From positions 600,644-664,643 of the forward strand of contig NMRA01000192.1 of the NCBI GenBank assembly GCA_002633005.1: DNA of 64,000 nt. Direction: 5' to 3'. The DNA comes from Phoronis australis. Lineage: Eukaryota; Phoronida; Phoronidae. The notes below the pieces were generated by a model. The model was given only the letters and a program-made list of their open reading frames with translations, was not told the origin of the DNA and did not search any database. The position numbers and the translations under genes are program-made. Below, in pieces: positions 11,801-22,699 of the stretch (positions are counted from its first letter, which is position 1; every line of letters begins with the position of its first letter).

Positions 11801-14482
11801 TCAGACGCCGTCACTTGTTGCAGCTGCTCTCAAGCAATACTGAAGTGGCATTTTTTCAAAGCCAAGAAATCGCAGACATTTGAAATAAGAACAATTTTAG
11901 ACCAATTACATAACGGCATTTGGCCAAAATCAAAAGCCATTTAGTAAGTAAATGGTTTCAAAATGACGCTTTATTGCAAGAAATCTGCAAAGAAAGGTAG
12001 ATGGAAATAAACAGGTCAACAATGAATTGGGTGTTGCATTGGTGTGATTATGTGACGTAGACACTTAGAGCGACATTATCTACGACAACAGCGATTTTTT
12101 GAAATTTGTCCTATCTCGGATTTGAACCTGGAATTTTCGCGGTCGTAGTCAAACGCTTTGCTAATAAGCCAATATATAGCAATCGATAAACGACAGAGTA
12201 CATGTACTTTAAGGATATTTAACTGGTAACAGGCCTTGATTACAACGAATGTCTGGCAGACATCAGCGAGAATTGGCGATTTGTAATACAATGACAAAAG
12301 CAACGGGTTTTGTTTTTGTTTTTTGTTTTTTATATATCTCAAAGCTAATAACTCTATATCCCAAACAAAACTAATTCCCGAAATCCGTTTTTCTCGGCCG
12401 TATAAACGATATTGCCCTTTAATGAGAAACGTCGACAGAACACCTTCCCATAATCTTGATAAATAGTAATAGATTGAATTTTTGCGGGTGGCATAGGTGT
12501 ATCTGGACTTGGTTTGCAAAGGTGAGCTGACACGTGGTATGAATTTAGTTTTCCCAACTCAGGCATACACTAACTTCTGCCATCATAGGAAGATTTCCTT
12601 TCAACTCGGTCATTTTCACCCCAGTTATTATTTTACCTTCTCAGGCGGTAGGCACAACATCATTTTATCCCGTGCCACGCCCCCCTACCAATTTAGCACT
12701 CCAGTTGTCACCAATTCCACCCTTTGAGTTCCCTCTTGCGACCAATTTCACCTTCCCTACTTGAGCTACTTCTCTAACATGTTCACGTTTTCCCATTGGG
12801 TTGGGCTTCCCGGATTGCTCATGTTTTGTCCGGATATCTCATAATCTTTAGCTGAATCTGCGTGTGATCTCCTGCATTTAATACCACTATGAAGTGTCAC
12901 TTAAAAGCATGGGCCGCACCCGGCCTAGACCTAATAAAGTCAGAAGAAAGGTTAATGGGGTAATGCAAGATTCTCATTGTCATTTTCGCTAGATTTTTTC
13001 GTCTACGGAGCGCAGTCCTCGTTAGAGTTCAGTAGTTCCTAGCTATTTGTTTTTAGGTACTAACAAAATAGCGCACCCGTTATACATGTGATCTATGGTT
13101 GATAGTAGAAATGAGTTTTATAGCACCCAAGGATTGCTATGTGAAAGCCTTATTTTAGTCGTTCTAAGAAATTCGTCTTTTACGTGTACATGTACTGAGA
13201 AGTGAACATTCTGTTACGATTTGTATTCTGTCTATTATTGTACCTGATGATGGTATTGGATTAATATCGAAATGTCGTTTTCTTGCTGTAATCTAATGCT
13301 GCCTTTATCCACGTTTTACTTCTAATTAGATCAAAAATTAATATTAAGCGCTAAAGTTATGAAAACACTGATTTACCCTATTCACAGATTTGAACTACAA
13401 CTAGGTTACGGAAATTATACTCTGTGTAAAAGGTGCCGGAACAGGTCCGTTAGGCCTGGTTGCCGCCGGGCCAACATTTCCCATATACCACGTAGAAAAA
13501 TACATTTTAATGTACTTAGAATGCACCAAACAAAATTTGAATTCACAAAGTTTTATGCAGTAGCACCCCCCCCCCCAGACATCCAACGGGACGAGGTGCC
13601 CCTCCCGTATCCTCTTAATTGTCAACTCTGTCGGCGAATTGCAGCACCAATTTTGTTTCCGATGCAACGTATATGTCTTGATTCCCTCATACCCTCCGAC
13701 ACAGCGCCACCTAAACTGAAAAGTGGTCCTGTGTAAACAGGAACAACGCCACACGGAATTCCGTGTGTGGGCATCAATGCGCATGATTGGTCGGAAGTTA
13801 ATATATCACATCGCTACCACTTGCATACGCCTTCGCTGTACTTGTTTGGGCTTAGCCACGGGATCGAAGTTCCCTTGATTTTGTTTACTTCGGTCACTGC
13901 CCGTTTTAATAAATTGCAACTCTTCAAGTCAAAGGTGGTCGCCATACAGTAAACTGAAAGGGGTTTCCCAGATTTCAACCAATGGGAATGACTGAATGTT
14001 ATGAGGTCAGCTTCATTACATTAACCGATGAGAAACCATAAAAAACAACATTTCACAATGCTACCTTTCGTAGCACTGTGAAAGAGTGTAGAGACCCTCA
14101 TTGATTTTTTAACGACTTCGAAAATTCCTTCCGAAATGTATATGTACACAACCGGCAAGTACTGTGCCACGGACTTCCATTCTGATAAAGCAAAAAGAAG
14201 TTTTATCGTTCAGGGATGTACTTGCTGGAATCACAGTGATCAAAATCGGTAACTCAACAGTGCACACTTTGGTACCCTCTTAGTTCTGCGTACACGACGA
14301 CAAGAGCGTGGACACATTCACATTTTTGATGTTCGCCATCTCCCACAGACGGAGGATGGCAACCATATTCGACGAGACTCATAGTATGGTGTTGATATGT
14401 CTCCATAAAAATGTATCAGTGAAGAGTTGAAATGAAAACAAGTGTTTTTGAGTGATTGGTAATCTTTTATTTCTCGTTTCAG
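8872..14482. other. Long non-coding stretch upstream of the potassium-channel exon
   Basis: I looked on the + strand for the missing 5' exons of the channel (first transmembrane helix and first pore helix, ending with a donor after the first base of the GYG glycine codon) and found none that I trust. Contents noted: a hairpin at 11177-11206, a poly-C run near 13565-13577, and a phrase ACAGCGCCACCTAAACTG near 13700 that recurs in altered form near 18730. Confidence 0.4.
11177..11206. repeat. Perfect 14-bp-arm hairpin
   Basis: ATCTAAAAAGCATT and AATGCTTTTTAGAT are perfect reverse complements separated by two A. Too short for a microRNA precursor, and there is no gene nearby. It may be the centre of a decayed foldback element. 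Confidence 0.7.
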
Positions 14483-15390
14483 GGTATGGCCATATAACCC
14501 CCGTCACAACAGCAGGAAGGCTTGTGACTATATTCTACGCACTATTTGGAATACCAATAACCTTGCTGTACTTGGCAAACGTGGGCAGTTTCATGGCAAA
14601 CACGTTTCGATTTTGTTATCACAGACTTTGTTGTGATCTATGTTGTTGCTGCTTTAAACTCAATCAATCCAAACGAAAATCTCCCCAAGGGTCGCCAAAG
14701 AGAACGACAGCTTGTCGGTCAGTCTCGTTACCTGTGATCAAAGGAGACTTCAGCCCCACGCGAAAACCTGCAATTAATTCCATAGTAAAAAAGAGCGGGA
14801 GTGTTGGGAATAACCTATCGTCCTCGCTCAAAAGTAGTTCCTCTGATCCGGAGGACCAGATTGCACGTCCACCCAGCAGCGTAAGCTTTTCGCTGAATAA
14901 CAATCAAGAAATTGAAATTGAAAGGAAAAGTCACAAGTTGAAAATTCGCCACTCCGTTACTTCCACGAGCAGAAAGTATATTGACTGGAAGGGAAAGTAT
15001 CGTTACAAGCCAGTGCCAATTACGCTGACAATTATCGTCATGGCGGGGTACATCTTTGGTGGCGCCATGTTGTTTTCAATATGGGAGGGCTGGGAATACA
15101 TTGAAGGGTCGTATTTCTGTTTCATCACTTTAACAACAATAGGTCTTGGGGATTTGGTCCCTGGCATTCACAAAGAAACGGACTGGACACGATCCGACAA
15201 ACTTGTCCTTTGCTCGTTGTACGTGTTTCTCGGCTTGGCTCTGATTGGCATGAGCATGGACCTGATGCAAGAGGAAGTAAGGGCAAAATTCCATTGGCTA
15301 GCCGAGAAAATTGGAATCTCGGAGAAGAAAAGTGACTTGGAATACGATGATGCTGATGATGAAATGGTTAGTTACAAAGATCACGTGTGA
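14483..15390 (+). CDS. Two-pore-domain potassium (K2P) channel, 3'-terminal coding exon
   Basis: The exon opens after a TTTCAG acceptor (AG at 14481-14482) inside the first glycine codon of the GYG selectivity filter, a conserved K2P intron position. It reads GYGHITPVTTAGR, then M2 (about FYALFGIPITLLYLANVG), a Cys cluster CCDLCCCCF, a ~120-residue Ser/Lys-rich M2-M3 loop, M3 (ITLTIIVMAGYIFGGAMLF), second pore TTIGLGDLVPG, M4 (LYVFLGLALIGMSMDLM) and a ~40-residue acidic tail ending at TGA 15388-15390. A long M2-M3 loop with a short tail is the layout of TRESK/KCNK18 and of nematode TWK channels. The loop contains RSVSLP, a mode-1 14-3-3 motif. K2P dimers pass background K+ current at the plasma membrane. 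Exons for M1 and pore 1 were not found in the window. Confidence 0.93.
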
Positions 15391-15547
15391 CATGCCAATG
15401 ATATTGCTCTTTCGAACTACCAAGCAATCTTTAATAAAGAAATAGAATTGGTCACGACGGAGGGTAAACCAAGTCACGTACAAAGCCCCCAAGATGTTTG
15501 TGGCAAAGATAACCATCCCAGAGAAGGGAGCAATTTGTCATGTCGAA

Positions 15548-15553
15548 AATAAA
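15548..15553 (+). other. Polyadenylation signal AATAAA
   Basis: Canonical AATAAA 158 bp after the channel stop codon, on the same strand. It implies a short 3' UTR of roughly 180 bases. Confidence 0.5.
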
Positions 15554-15683
15554 GAATAAGGATCCCGCATAGTGTGGAGGACGGGACGCAAGAAAAACTC
15601 CATTCGATGTGAAGGAGGTACTAGAAATCGCTGGATGTCATTAGACTATTGAGCATTCAATGTAACCGTAAAAGATTGGTATC

Positions 15684-15751
15684 TCATAGGCGGCGCATCA
15701 TGGGGGCTGGGGACTATACCCCACACTTTTTTCAGTGCTGCGTCGCCCATG
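15684..15751 (+). mobile_element. Foldback mini-element, copy 4 (68 bp)
   Basis: CATAGGCGGCGCA at the start and TGCTGCGTCGCCCATG at the end. The interior GGGGGCTGGGG and CTTTTTTCAGTGC has the same orientation as copy 1. It lies just beyond the channel's 3' end. Confidence 0.75.
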
Positions 15752-16110
15752 TACATGTACCTGTGTCTAATCTCCGGAACTGAAATCGAACTCAAAACAG
15801 TCTTCGTCATTGTGCGTGTTACTGTATATTCATTTGAGTTCAAGAAAAGTATCTGTTATAATCTGCTCTCGAACATATGATTGTTTAAGCAAATGAGTGC
15901 GTAGTCCAAGTTAGCCCTTGGTGACCCTTAAATTCGAGCTTCAAACTCGGGGTCATCAAGTGCAACATGGGATTAGGAATTTATCCATGAAAACCATACT
16001 CAATAGCGGATTTGCAGCGACGCCATATTGAAATTAGGTTAAAATGGTGCATTGTGGGTGCTGTGGTCAGGATTCCGAAAGCGGCTATAGTAACAAGCAT
16101 AATACGCGGT

Positions 16111-16313
16111 ATGAGCGCGAAGAAAACTTACGGCGGATACACTTGTGTTCCTGGCTGCTTCAAAAACAACAAGACAGATAAAAATCTGAGTTTTTATGTG
16201 TTCCCTGCAAACCAAGAACTTCGTGAAAAATGGATAAACAACATTAGGAGAGCTGGGAGTAACGGGAGATTTAGCGCATTCAAACCAACGCAGGGCTATC
16301 TAGTAGGCAACAC
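16111..16313 (+). CDS. THAP-domain protein, exon 1
   Basis: ATG at 16111 begins MSAKKTYGGYTCVPGC, followed by SFYVFPANQELREKWINNI. This is the N-terminal half of a THAP zinc finger: the first Cys pair (C-x3-C), the FP motif and the invariant Trp. THAP domains are C2CH DNA-binding modules of transcription factors and P-element-like transposases. Two donors are possible. GTAGGC at 16303 would put exon 2 out of frame. GTAGCC at 16314 joins exon 2 in frame (phase 2) and leaves 56 residues between the second and third zinc ligands, slightly long for the family. I chose 16314. No promoter was identified. Confidence 0.7.
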
Positions 16314-16684
16314 GTAGCCCCTCGGTTGGCCATATAGGGGCTACAATACTCCCATTCGCTTTCTGTACTCATTTCGTTACTTCAGTGTATTTTAAACGGG
16401 CCGTGACCGGATTTGGGTTACCGATTTCGAGTTTTCACCTTGTCAAAAATACATTCTACACTTAAAACTATCATTTAAAAGATTACTTTCATCATTGGTC
16501 CTTTCTACTTCTATACATATCTTTGATGAAGCTTAGTTGTGAGAATTAAGTTGACTTTGGCGAAGAATTACAACTCAACTTTTTTGGTTGCCGTTAATTT
16601 CATCACCGCGTGAGCCGCGATAACCACAAAGCATGTCAACTGAATCACCTGAGTTAAGCAAAGGTTAGCGCGAGACTGAGCGAA

Positions 16685-16732
16685 GCGCGTGACGCTAGCG
16701 TCTGACGCTAGCGCGTGACGCTAGCGCGCGAC
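16685..16732. repeat. Short GC-rich tandem repeat
   Basis: Three imperfect copies of GCG(T/C)(G/C)TGACGCTAGC in succession, in the intron between the THAP exons. It contains several GCTAGC-type palindromes. Confidence 0.6.
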
Positions 16733-17071
16733 ACTTGTAAAATAGCATGAGAAGGTACCGGGTGAAACTTGTAAGATGTGTGTCCCTTGGACTTTTTATT
16801 CGTCAACATGCGTAATTTCACTAACTTCCTCAAAATGGCACCCGGTAACTGAGAGAAACTCGAGCAAACCGCGACAGATTTTCATCGATTTGTTCAAGTT
16901 TTGCTGACTAAATTGTATCCAGAGTCGTGGTATGTGTTAATTATAACTCCGTGTTCCTACATGTATGGTTCATTTGATTTTATTTGCTGTATTTTGAAAT
17001 GAGTAACTTTTTGTGAGGATGTACTATCGCCCCTGAATGCCTGCGGCATCCAGTGCGATGTAATTGCCTAG

Positions 17072-17225
17072 GGGCCATCGTGTGTGCAGCGAACATTTTC
17101 CTGGTGGAAAAAAGACGTATGAGAACAACATTCCGACGGAGTTTCCTCTTAAAATTAACGTCTCTAGCATATCCACGGCGAAAGCTACAAAAGTTAAGCA
17201 ACCCAAGAACTCTCAACTTGTCTGA
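17072..17225 (+). CDS. THAP-domain protein, exon 2
   Basis: After a CCTAG acceptor (AG at 17070-17071) the frame reads GHRVCSEHFPGG, supplying the third Cys and the His (CSEHF) that complete the C2CH site. It continues as KKTYENNIPTEFP, the usual region after THAP, and meets TGA at 17223-17225. Joined to exon 1 at 16313 the product would be about 120 residues, little more than the DNA-binding domain. The +1-shifted frame that follows (17226-17502) looks like the missing remainder, so the gene may carry a frameshift or a sequencing error. Confidence 0.65.
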
Positions 17226-17502
17226 AACCGGAGGAGATTTCGAAATCAACGCCGATAGCCCCAATACTGAACATGACGACAGTTGTGCCCTCGGTCACAC
17301 GGTCACTGATCATAGCTACGCTGTGTTTAGAAACGAGAGAGAGGACTTGCTTGGTCTTATAAAGCAAAAAAATGAAACATGGTTTTTAGTTTGCAAATCA
17401 CTCCAAATGCACACACTATCCAGCCTGCTCAAGACATGCCTGACCACAAGCTATCCCATGAGCCTTCGCGCAGGAAGTAACTCGCACGTGCGCAATGCGT
17501 AG
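17226..17502 (+). pseudogene. Shifted-frame continuation of the THAP gene (possible frameshift)
   Basis: The neighbouring frame stays open to a stop at 17500-17502. It includes DHSYAVFRNEREDLLGLIKQ, a charged, potentially helical stretch of the kind found after THAP domains (a DHSYA-like HCF-binding-type motif, then a coiled coil). It does not share frame with CSEHF. A single-base indel near 17200-17225, or a missed micro-exon boundary, would unite them. I infer a pseudogene or an assembly error. Confidence 0.45.
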
Positions 17503-20079
17503 TTCGTTTGCGCTGCAACTCCACTATTCGAGCACACAATGATCGAGTTCATATTAAAGTAAAACAGAAAGTGTCGAAAATTATTTCCAGTTCAAATTTA
17601 AGTAAAAATATTAGACTCTGAGTCATGGTTTCGTCTTTAACTTCCATAAGATGTTGTGAGAGTGTTAGTCAAACTTCAAGATGGCCATGTGCTGTTTCAA
17701 TATGTGTGTGCGCGTGCGTTAAATTTGAGTTGATGTGTACAAGTACAGTGTATTATAGATGTCCTGTACGGAAAATGCAAAGTACGTTGTGTCAAAAGAA
17801 CCAAGTGATGGAATCAATAATCGTGAAACTTTTTACCATGTGATACTATAGCAAATGTCTTTTGTCCATAACATTCTTGGTAACCCCATTAGTGAGTCTA
17901 TACACAGTAGTCTATAAACTACATAATGTAAGGTGGTATAAGTACGTATTTTCTGATAGTAGAAATTTGTGAAATTTTATTTTTAAATTTACACCATTAA
18001 TTGGAATTTTTAGACTATGTTTACAGACAAAATTTGGGAAACCTTGTTCAATGAATGTTCGTTCATGGCAAACCATGGTATTAATAACCCCGTTCAATTT
18101 CCTATGATATAAATACAACTATTGACTTTCAAAGACGACAACGTGTTGATTTTCCGACCTTAAAATGCGATAATGACCAAGACGGTTCCAAATGAACCAA
18201 TAATTCCATCAGGTTTTCGGATAAGGAACAATCCTGTCCTCACAAGCATAGTTCTTTCTTTGTATGAAATGACAATCTACCAATTCCAAATCATTGAGAA
18301 GAGAAGAGTTTGGTAACAGGGGCCACTATTGGTTTTTGATCGCAAGCTTTGCCCTCACAAACCGGTCGGATAAGGAACACCTGTTGGGGTATTAAAGACT
18401 GGAGTAATTTAGTAGTGGTTAAATTTTAAGAACCTAAATTGATACTCAGTACTTTCGTTCTGATTCCAGACTAAATTAAAGCAGAAACATATGTGCATAT
18501 TTCAAAACTAACCACCTAACCTTATTCTACTTTCTAGTATCTTTCTGAGATTAGGTAGCACTGAGTTGAAAACTTACGATTTATTGCTTATTCATTCTTT
18601 TTGAGTTATCCGTCAATAGTAACTATTTGAATGACATTAACAAGGACTGCATATAAATACTATTGTAATATACGTTGTCTTCTTTTGCCTTAACAAGTTC
18701 ATTACATACCCTATACCCCACATCCTGACACAGCGCCATCTATACTGTACATGTAGGTTAATTGGCCGTGTGAAAGGCAAAAATCTTTGTTGGCGTCACA
18801 GCTAAAGGCAACATTCCGACAATTTGTCGGTTATGACATATTTGCAACCCTTTGGAAGAGGAAAAGTTTATTGAAGAATCGGGGAAGAGCAATTGACCAA
18901 CAGGTGACGCTCTATTTCACTACATTAAAGGCCAATTCACTTTATCGCCCTATAACTGAGCTGCAGAAAAACGGTATAACAGCAATCTTTTTAACGCGGA
19001 AAGGTGTGGTTATTAAAGGCAGAAATTGTGTGTGAGTTATATGTATTATTAAGTCAATTTTACCCACATCGTTGGAAAGCTGTACATTTATGTTTAGCAC
19101 CAACCCTAAGGTAGTCCCACGAGCACAAATACATGAAGTCTTTTGCAAGTTTAAAAGGGTTTTTGATCATACTTCACTCGACGTTTGGCGTATACATGTA
19201 CAATCGCGTTATCAAAATGTGTCCTATGGAAGCAGACAAGCTGTTGTCTGTGCACGATGCCAAACCTGTAAGCCGTTAATAGATTATGGCTACCCCATTG
19301 ACACGCCAAGCTCCATTGGTGTTGGTGGTATCAGATCGATTCAAACACTATATGAGCGTTGTACCATATATTCCACGGCAAGATTATAAGCTTCGTTAAG
19401 TGTTTTAACACGAATATTACTTGGTGGACGTTTGCATAAGTCACAATACCATTTGCATAAAAAATTCCACACCAGCCACCAATTTAATGGAGATCAAATT
19501 CAAAGAAAACTGTTTAGACACGTTATTTAGGTGAATTTTTCGGGGATAATGAGCTGTGTTTTATACAGGGGTGTTTTCGTCTAATCATGATCATGAAGTC
19601 TACATTTTAATCCGCGACAGGCATTTTTCCTCTTTTTGTTCTCTGTCTACCATTGGTCCTCATTGTAAGTAACCCTAATGCATCGGAACACGATCTTAAC
19701 CGTTTCTCTCACAACCAAAGAAAGGTGGCGGACTACCCTTGTGTTTTATAAGTTCTCGTGACCTCAGTGTCTGGAATTATTGGTGTGATTGACATGCTGG
19801 AAATATCCATTGGCAATGTGTCACCCATGAAAAAATCGGTTGCCTCTCGACAGAAGACTGTAACGTGTGCGCGGGCATCTTTTTCCCGGCATGCCCAAAA
19901 CTACGAAATGTTTGAAATATGCCCAGAATTGTCTATCGTTTGTAATTTTGGAGATGCATCAAAGGTTCGTGTGATGGACACAACGTTTAAGCACGGACCA
20001 GTGATCTTGTCAGTGCCATAGGAATTACACAGCGAGACTCAAATCTCACCGTTATATAATCATATTCCATATTGCACCG

Positions 20080-20510
20080 GAAGAGGTCGTTTGGTGCAAA
20101 GGTCATATAATTTTCAAAATGCTACTCCTCCTTCAGTTTTAAAGCTATCTTTTTCAAATTCGGTGCACAGGTATATGTCAACATGACAATTTAAAAAATT
20201 ACTTTTCTAAGTAATCGGGTCATCCAGTCAGGTGAAATAGGTCAAAGGTCATTAGGTGCAAACTAAAATTTTGAGCTAGACACTTCAAATTGACAGGTCT
20301 GATTGCCACAGGTAAATCCAATCTTAATCCAAAGTTTCAGGTCATTTAGTGCAAACATGGGGTAAAGTAAAACATCTGTGATTCTTAGCATCAACCACAC
20401 TTTTAATTGAGTTTAGAATTTTTCCCTCATCGAGGCTTATAATGCACCGGAAGAGGTCAATTAGTGGAAGGGTCATCAAAATATTAACATGTAATTCCTT
20501 TTCATATTGG
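20080..20510. repeat. Degenerate GGTCA-rich repeat block
   Basis: Variants of GAGGTCNTTTGGTGCAAAGGTCAT recur: GAGGTCGTTTGGTGCAAAGG, GTCAAAGGTCATTAGGTGCA, AGGTCATTTAGTGCAAAC, GAGGTCAATTAGTGGAAGGG. Spacing is irregular. GCACCGGAAGAGGTC occurs at both ends of the block. Direct AGGTCA half-sites are also nuclear-receptor binding words, but I take this as a decayed repeat. Confidence 0.45.
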
Positions 20511-21816
20511 TAAACGGGTTACTGTCAATAACTTCCTATAACAATCCCAGTAATACGCACGCGCAGAGTCCATTATTGTCACGCCGTGACAAAAATCTTT
20601 CTAGTTTGTTACATGCTGTTGTCGGCGGCATTAGTCAAATCGTCCTTCCAATGCCAGCGAAGTATTACTGATGTGATGTGGGCTGCAACTCGGTTGGAAT
20701 AAACTTGACAATTGATGCTATGCTCCGTTTCCGACATAACCTGTGAAAATGTGGCCAACATTCCAAGACGAGGGCAACGAAAACTACTCTCTAGGACAAA
20801 GTAGAGCTCTGTCGCTGAGTAATGCGGGGCGCCCCCTAGTGTGTAGGTATTACAAAACACAATTATTTACAAATATACATGTAGTGTATTGTTCTGAACG
20901 AGTAATTTTGAGAATCAACAGCGATATAAACAACAATGTAATTAAACTAAAAACAGAAAATAACTACCCTGATCATACACGAATGTAAAATTTGAGATAT
21001 TCGCACCAATGCAACAAAATATTCTAAGCAATAAATTGTTCAACGTTTTCCGTAAACTGTACTGAATGTCAATGGCAGCTCACATCATAATCATTGGACG
21101 GTATCTCATCTTGGTCACAGAAACAGATAAATACGTCAAGTACATTATCACAGTTGTAAAACTATAAAATCGCTGCTTGGGATGCTAAATTCAATCAAAA
21201 TGCTCAACAGTTTCACTTTAAAAATCGCCTAAGGCCAAAGAAAATAGATAATAGAATCAGGCCTGCGCCCGACTCATTTTGAAATCTGCACCTCTCTGTA
21301 TAAAGAAAAGGCGCCCACCGACATTACTTTTAGTGAACTTCTTTGTTCAAAATCTACGAAAATGTATCGATGGTAGTTTTTTTAACAAAGCGGCTTGGCA
21401 ATTTAACCTCTCCATCAGAAATGATTTTCAACCTGAAATGGACCAGTTTTAAGACATGGGCAGCCTTCTGCTCCCTCACTTCCTTCAACCGGAGTGCAGC
21501 CAACCGTACCTCTGACCTGTTGAAGCTGGGGAAAAGTAGAGAATACGCACCGCTGCAGCTAATATCACGTCATTTTTTATAAAAAAGTACAAGAAAAAAT
21601 GCTGCTCATTGTTTGCCATGAAGTTCCTCTTCCCGACGTAAAAACAAAAAGTAATAGTACGTTCATTTTTATTGCTAGTGTCTATCCATCACTTTCCGGC
21701 ATAGGTGAAACTCGGTGGCCATGTGGTGTTGAATCATGTCTTTGGGGTCTGATACTTATGGTCTGCACGGCACTTCGGGAAGTTCTAGATGTTTCTGTAG
21801 CACCTTCAAATGAAAT

Positions 21817-21822
21817 TTTATT
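21817..21822 (-). other. Candidate polyadenylation signal of the mucin gene
   Basis: AATAAA on the - strand about 340 bp past the mucin stop codon; another lies at 21668-21673. Choice between them is a guess. Confidence 0.3.
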
Positions 21823-22160
21823 GGTCTTGACCATCCTGAAAATAAAATAGTGAAATAACGGTGCTATTAGTCATACTTCCATACTAAAGAGTTTTCTTAA
21901 CAGTGACAACAGTTGTTTTCATTCATCTAGACAGTTAATTCTAATGAGCGATTGAAATTTCCCGTTTTTATGCCAACTGACCCTCCGGAAGAATTAAACA
22001 TTAAACCAACCATGCAACGTTTAAAGCGGATATGAACCAGCGTTCCTTCGAAGGAGCAAATTTTGATTTCGACCACTGACTTAACGTTAAAAAGTGACCT
22101 TAACCTCTTTCTTACTAAGACGAGAACGGATTTCAAGGTTTGCAATGAACTGAAAATTCG

Positions 22161-22699
22161 TTATTCCTTGAAAAACGACGCATATAACATGACACACCGG
22201 CGGGACGAGCCATCTTCAAGGGCCTCGGTATCAAGCATCAAAGAACTGTCAGTTCTTTCGAAGCCGACCGATTTCACAAACCGCCTTTTATCAAAATTGT
22301 TTTTATGATGAAGGGCAAGTTTAAGCCAACTTAACACCCCTGCATCGAATTGCTTGTGATGATCTATTGGTAAATAAATTCCAGTCAATATGGACACAAA
22401 ATTGAAGATTCGATTTTCGAAAGCTAAATGGATCAGGTTTACAAACTTTCCAATATCCTGTTTCGAATTCACGAGCGAAATATTATTCAAAGAAAACCTT
22501 TCCACTTACTTTATGGAGCAGACGACAATAATTACTATGACGACACAGGCCACAACACTAGCGATCACGCCTATCACCCACAGGTACGATGTCCTAGGTG
22601 GTACGGTGGGCAGGGTCTCCCGTGTAGTACTCGCGGATGTGGACGGCTGTGTGGTCACAACTATGGCAGGTTCCCGTGTTACGCTAACGATCTCTCCGC
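22161..22699 (-). CDS. Mucin gene exons 25-26: stalk, transmembrane helix and cytoplasmic tail
   Basis: Exon 25 (22699-22510) encodes a Thr/Pro stalk (VTTQPSTSASTTRETLP) and the helix LWVIGVIASVVACVVIVII, followed by VVCSIK. The frame would stop within a few bases, but AA|GTAAGT is a strong donor. Exon 26 (22284-22161) continues in phase as KRFVKSVGFERTDSSLML to a TAA at 22163-22161, giving a tail of about 40 residues. Its acceptor (ATAAAAG) has a poor pyrimidine tract, so an alternative tail is possible. The short basic-acidic tail shows no recognisable signalling motif. Confidence 0.75.

Larger units (their letters stand above)
15391..16110. other. 3' UTR of the channel and intergenic sequence
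   Basis: Contains the channel's likely polyadenylation signal, foldback copy 4 and a diverged copy of the repeat near 500-680. No further gene. Confidence 0.5.
17503..22160. other. Non-coding stretch between the THAP gene and the mucin gene
   Basis: No supported exon. It holds the GGTCA-rich repeats at 20080-20510 and possible polyadenylation signals for the mucin gene near 21668 and 21817. A 105-codon + frame at 19072-19389 has no recognisable domain. Confidence 0.4.

Noticed and set aside
13359-13784. Overlapping 125- and 127-codon frames on both strands
   Set aside because: No domain, no splice context, and a poly-C run within; frames open on both strands at once suggest chance.
16111-16302. 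Donor at 16303 (GTAGGC) for the THAP exon 1
   Set aside because: Gives better spacing before the third zinc ligand but joins the CSEHF exon out of frame; kept only as an alternative.
19072-19389. 105-codon + strand frame
   Set aside because: No motif, GC content and codon use like surrounding non-coding DNA.
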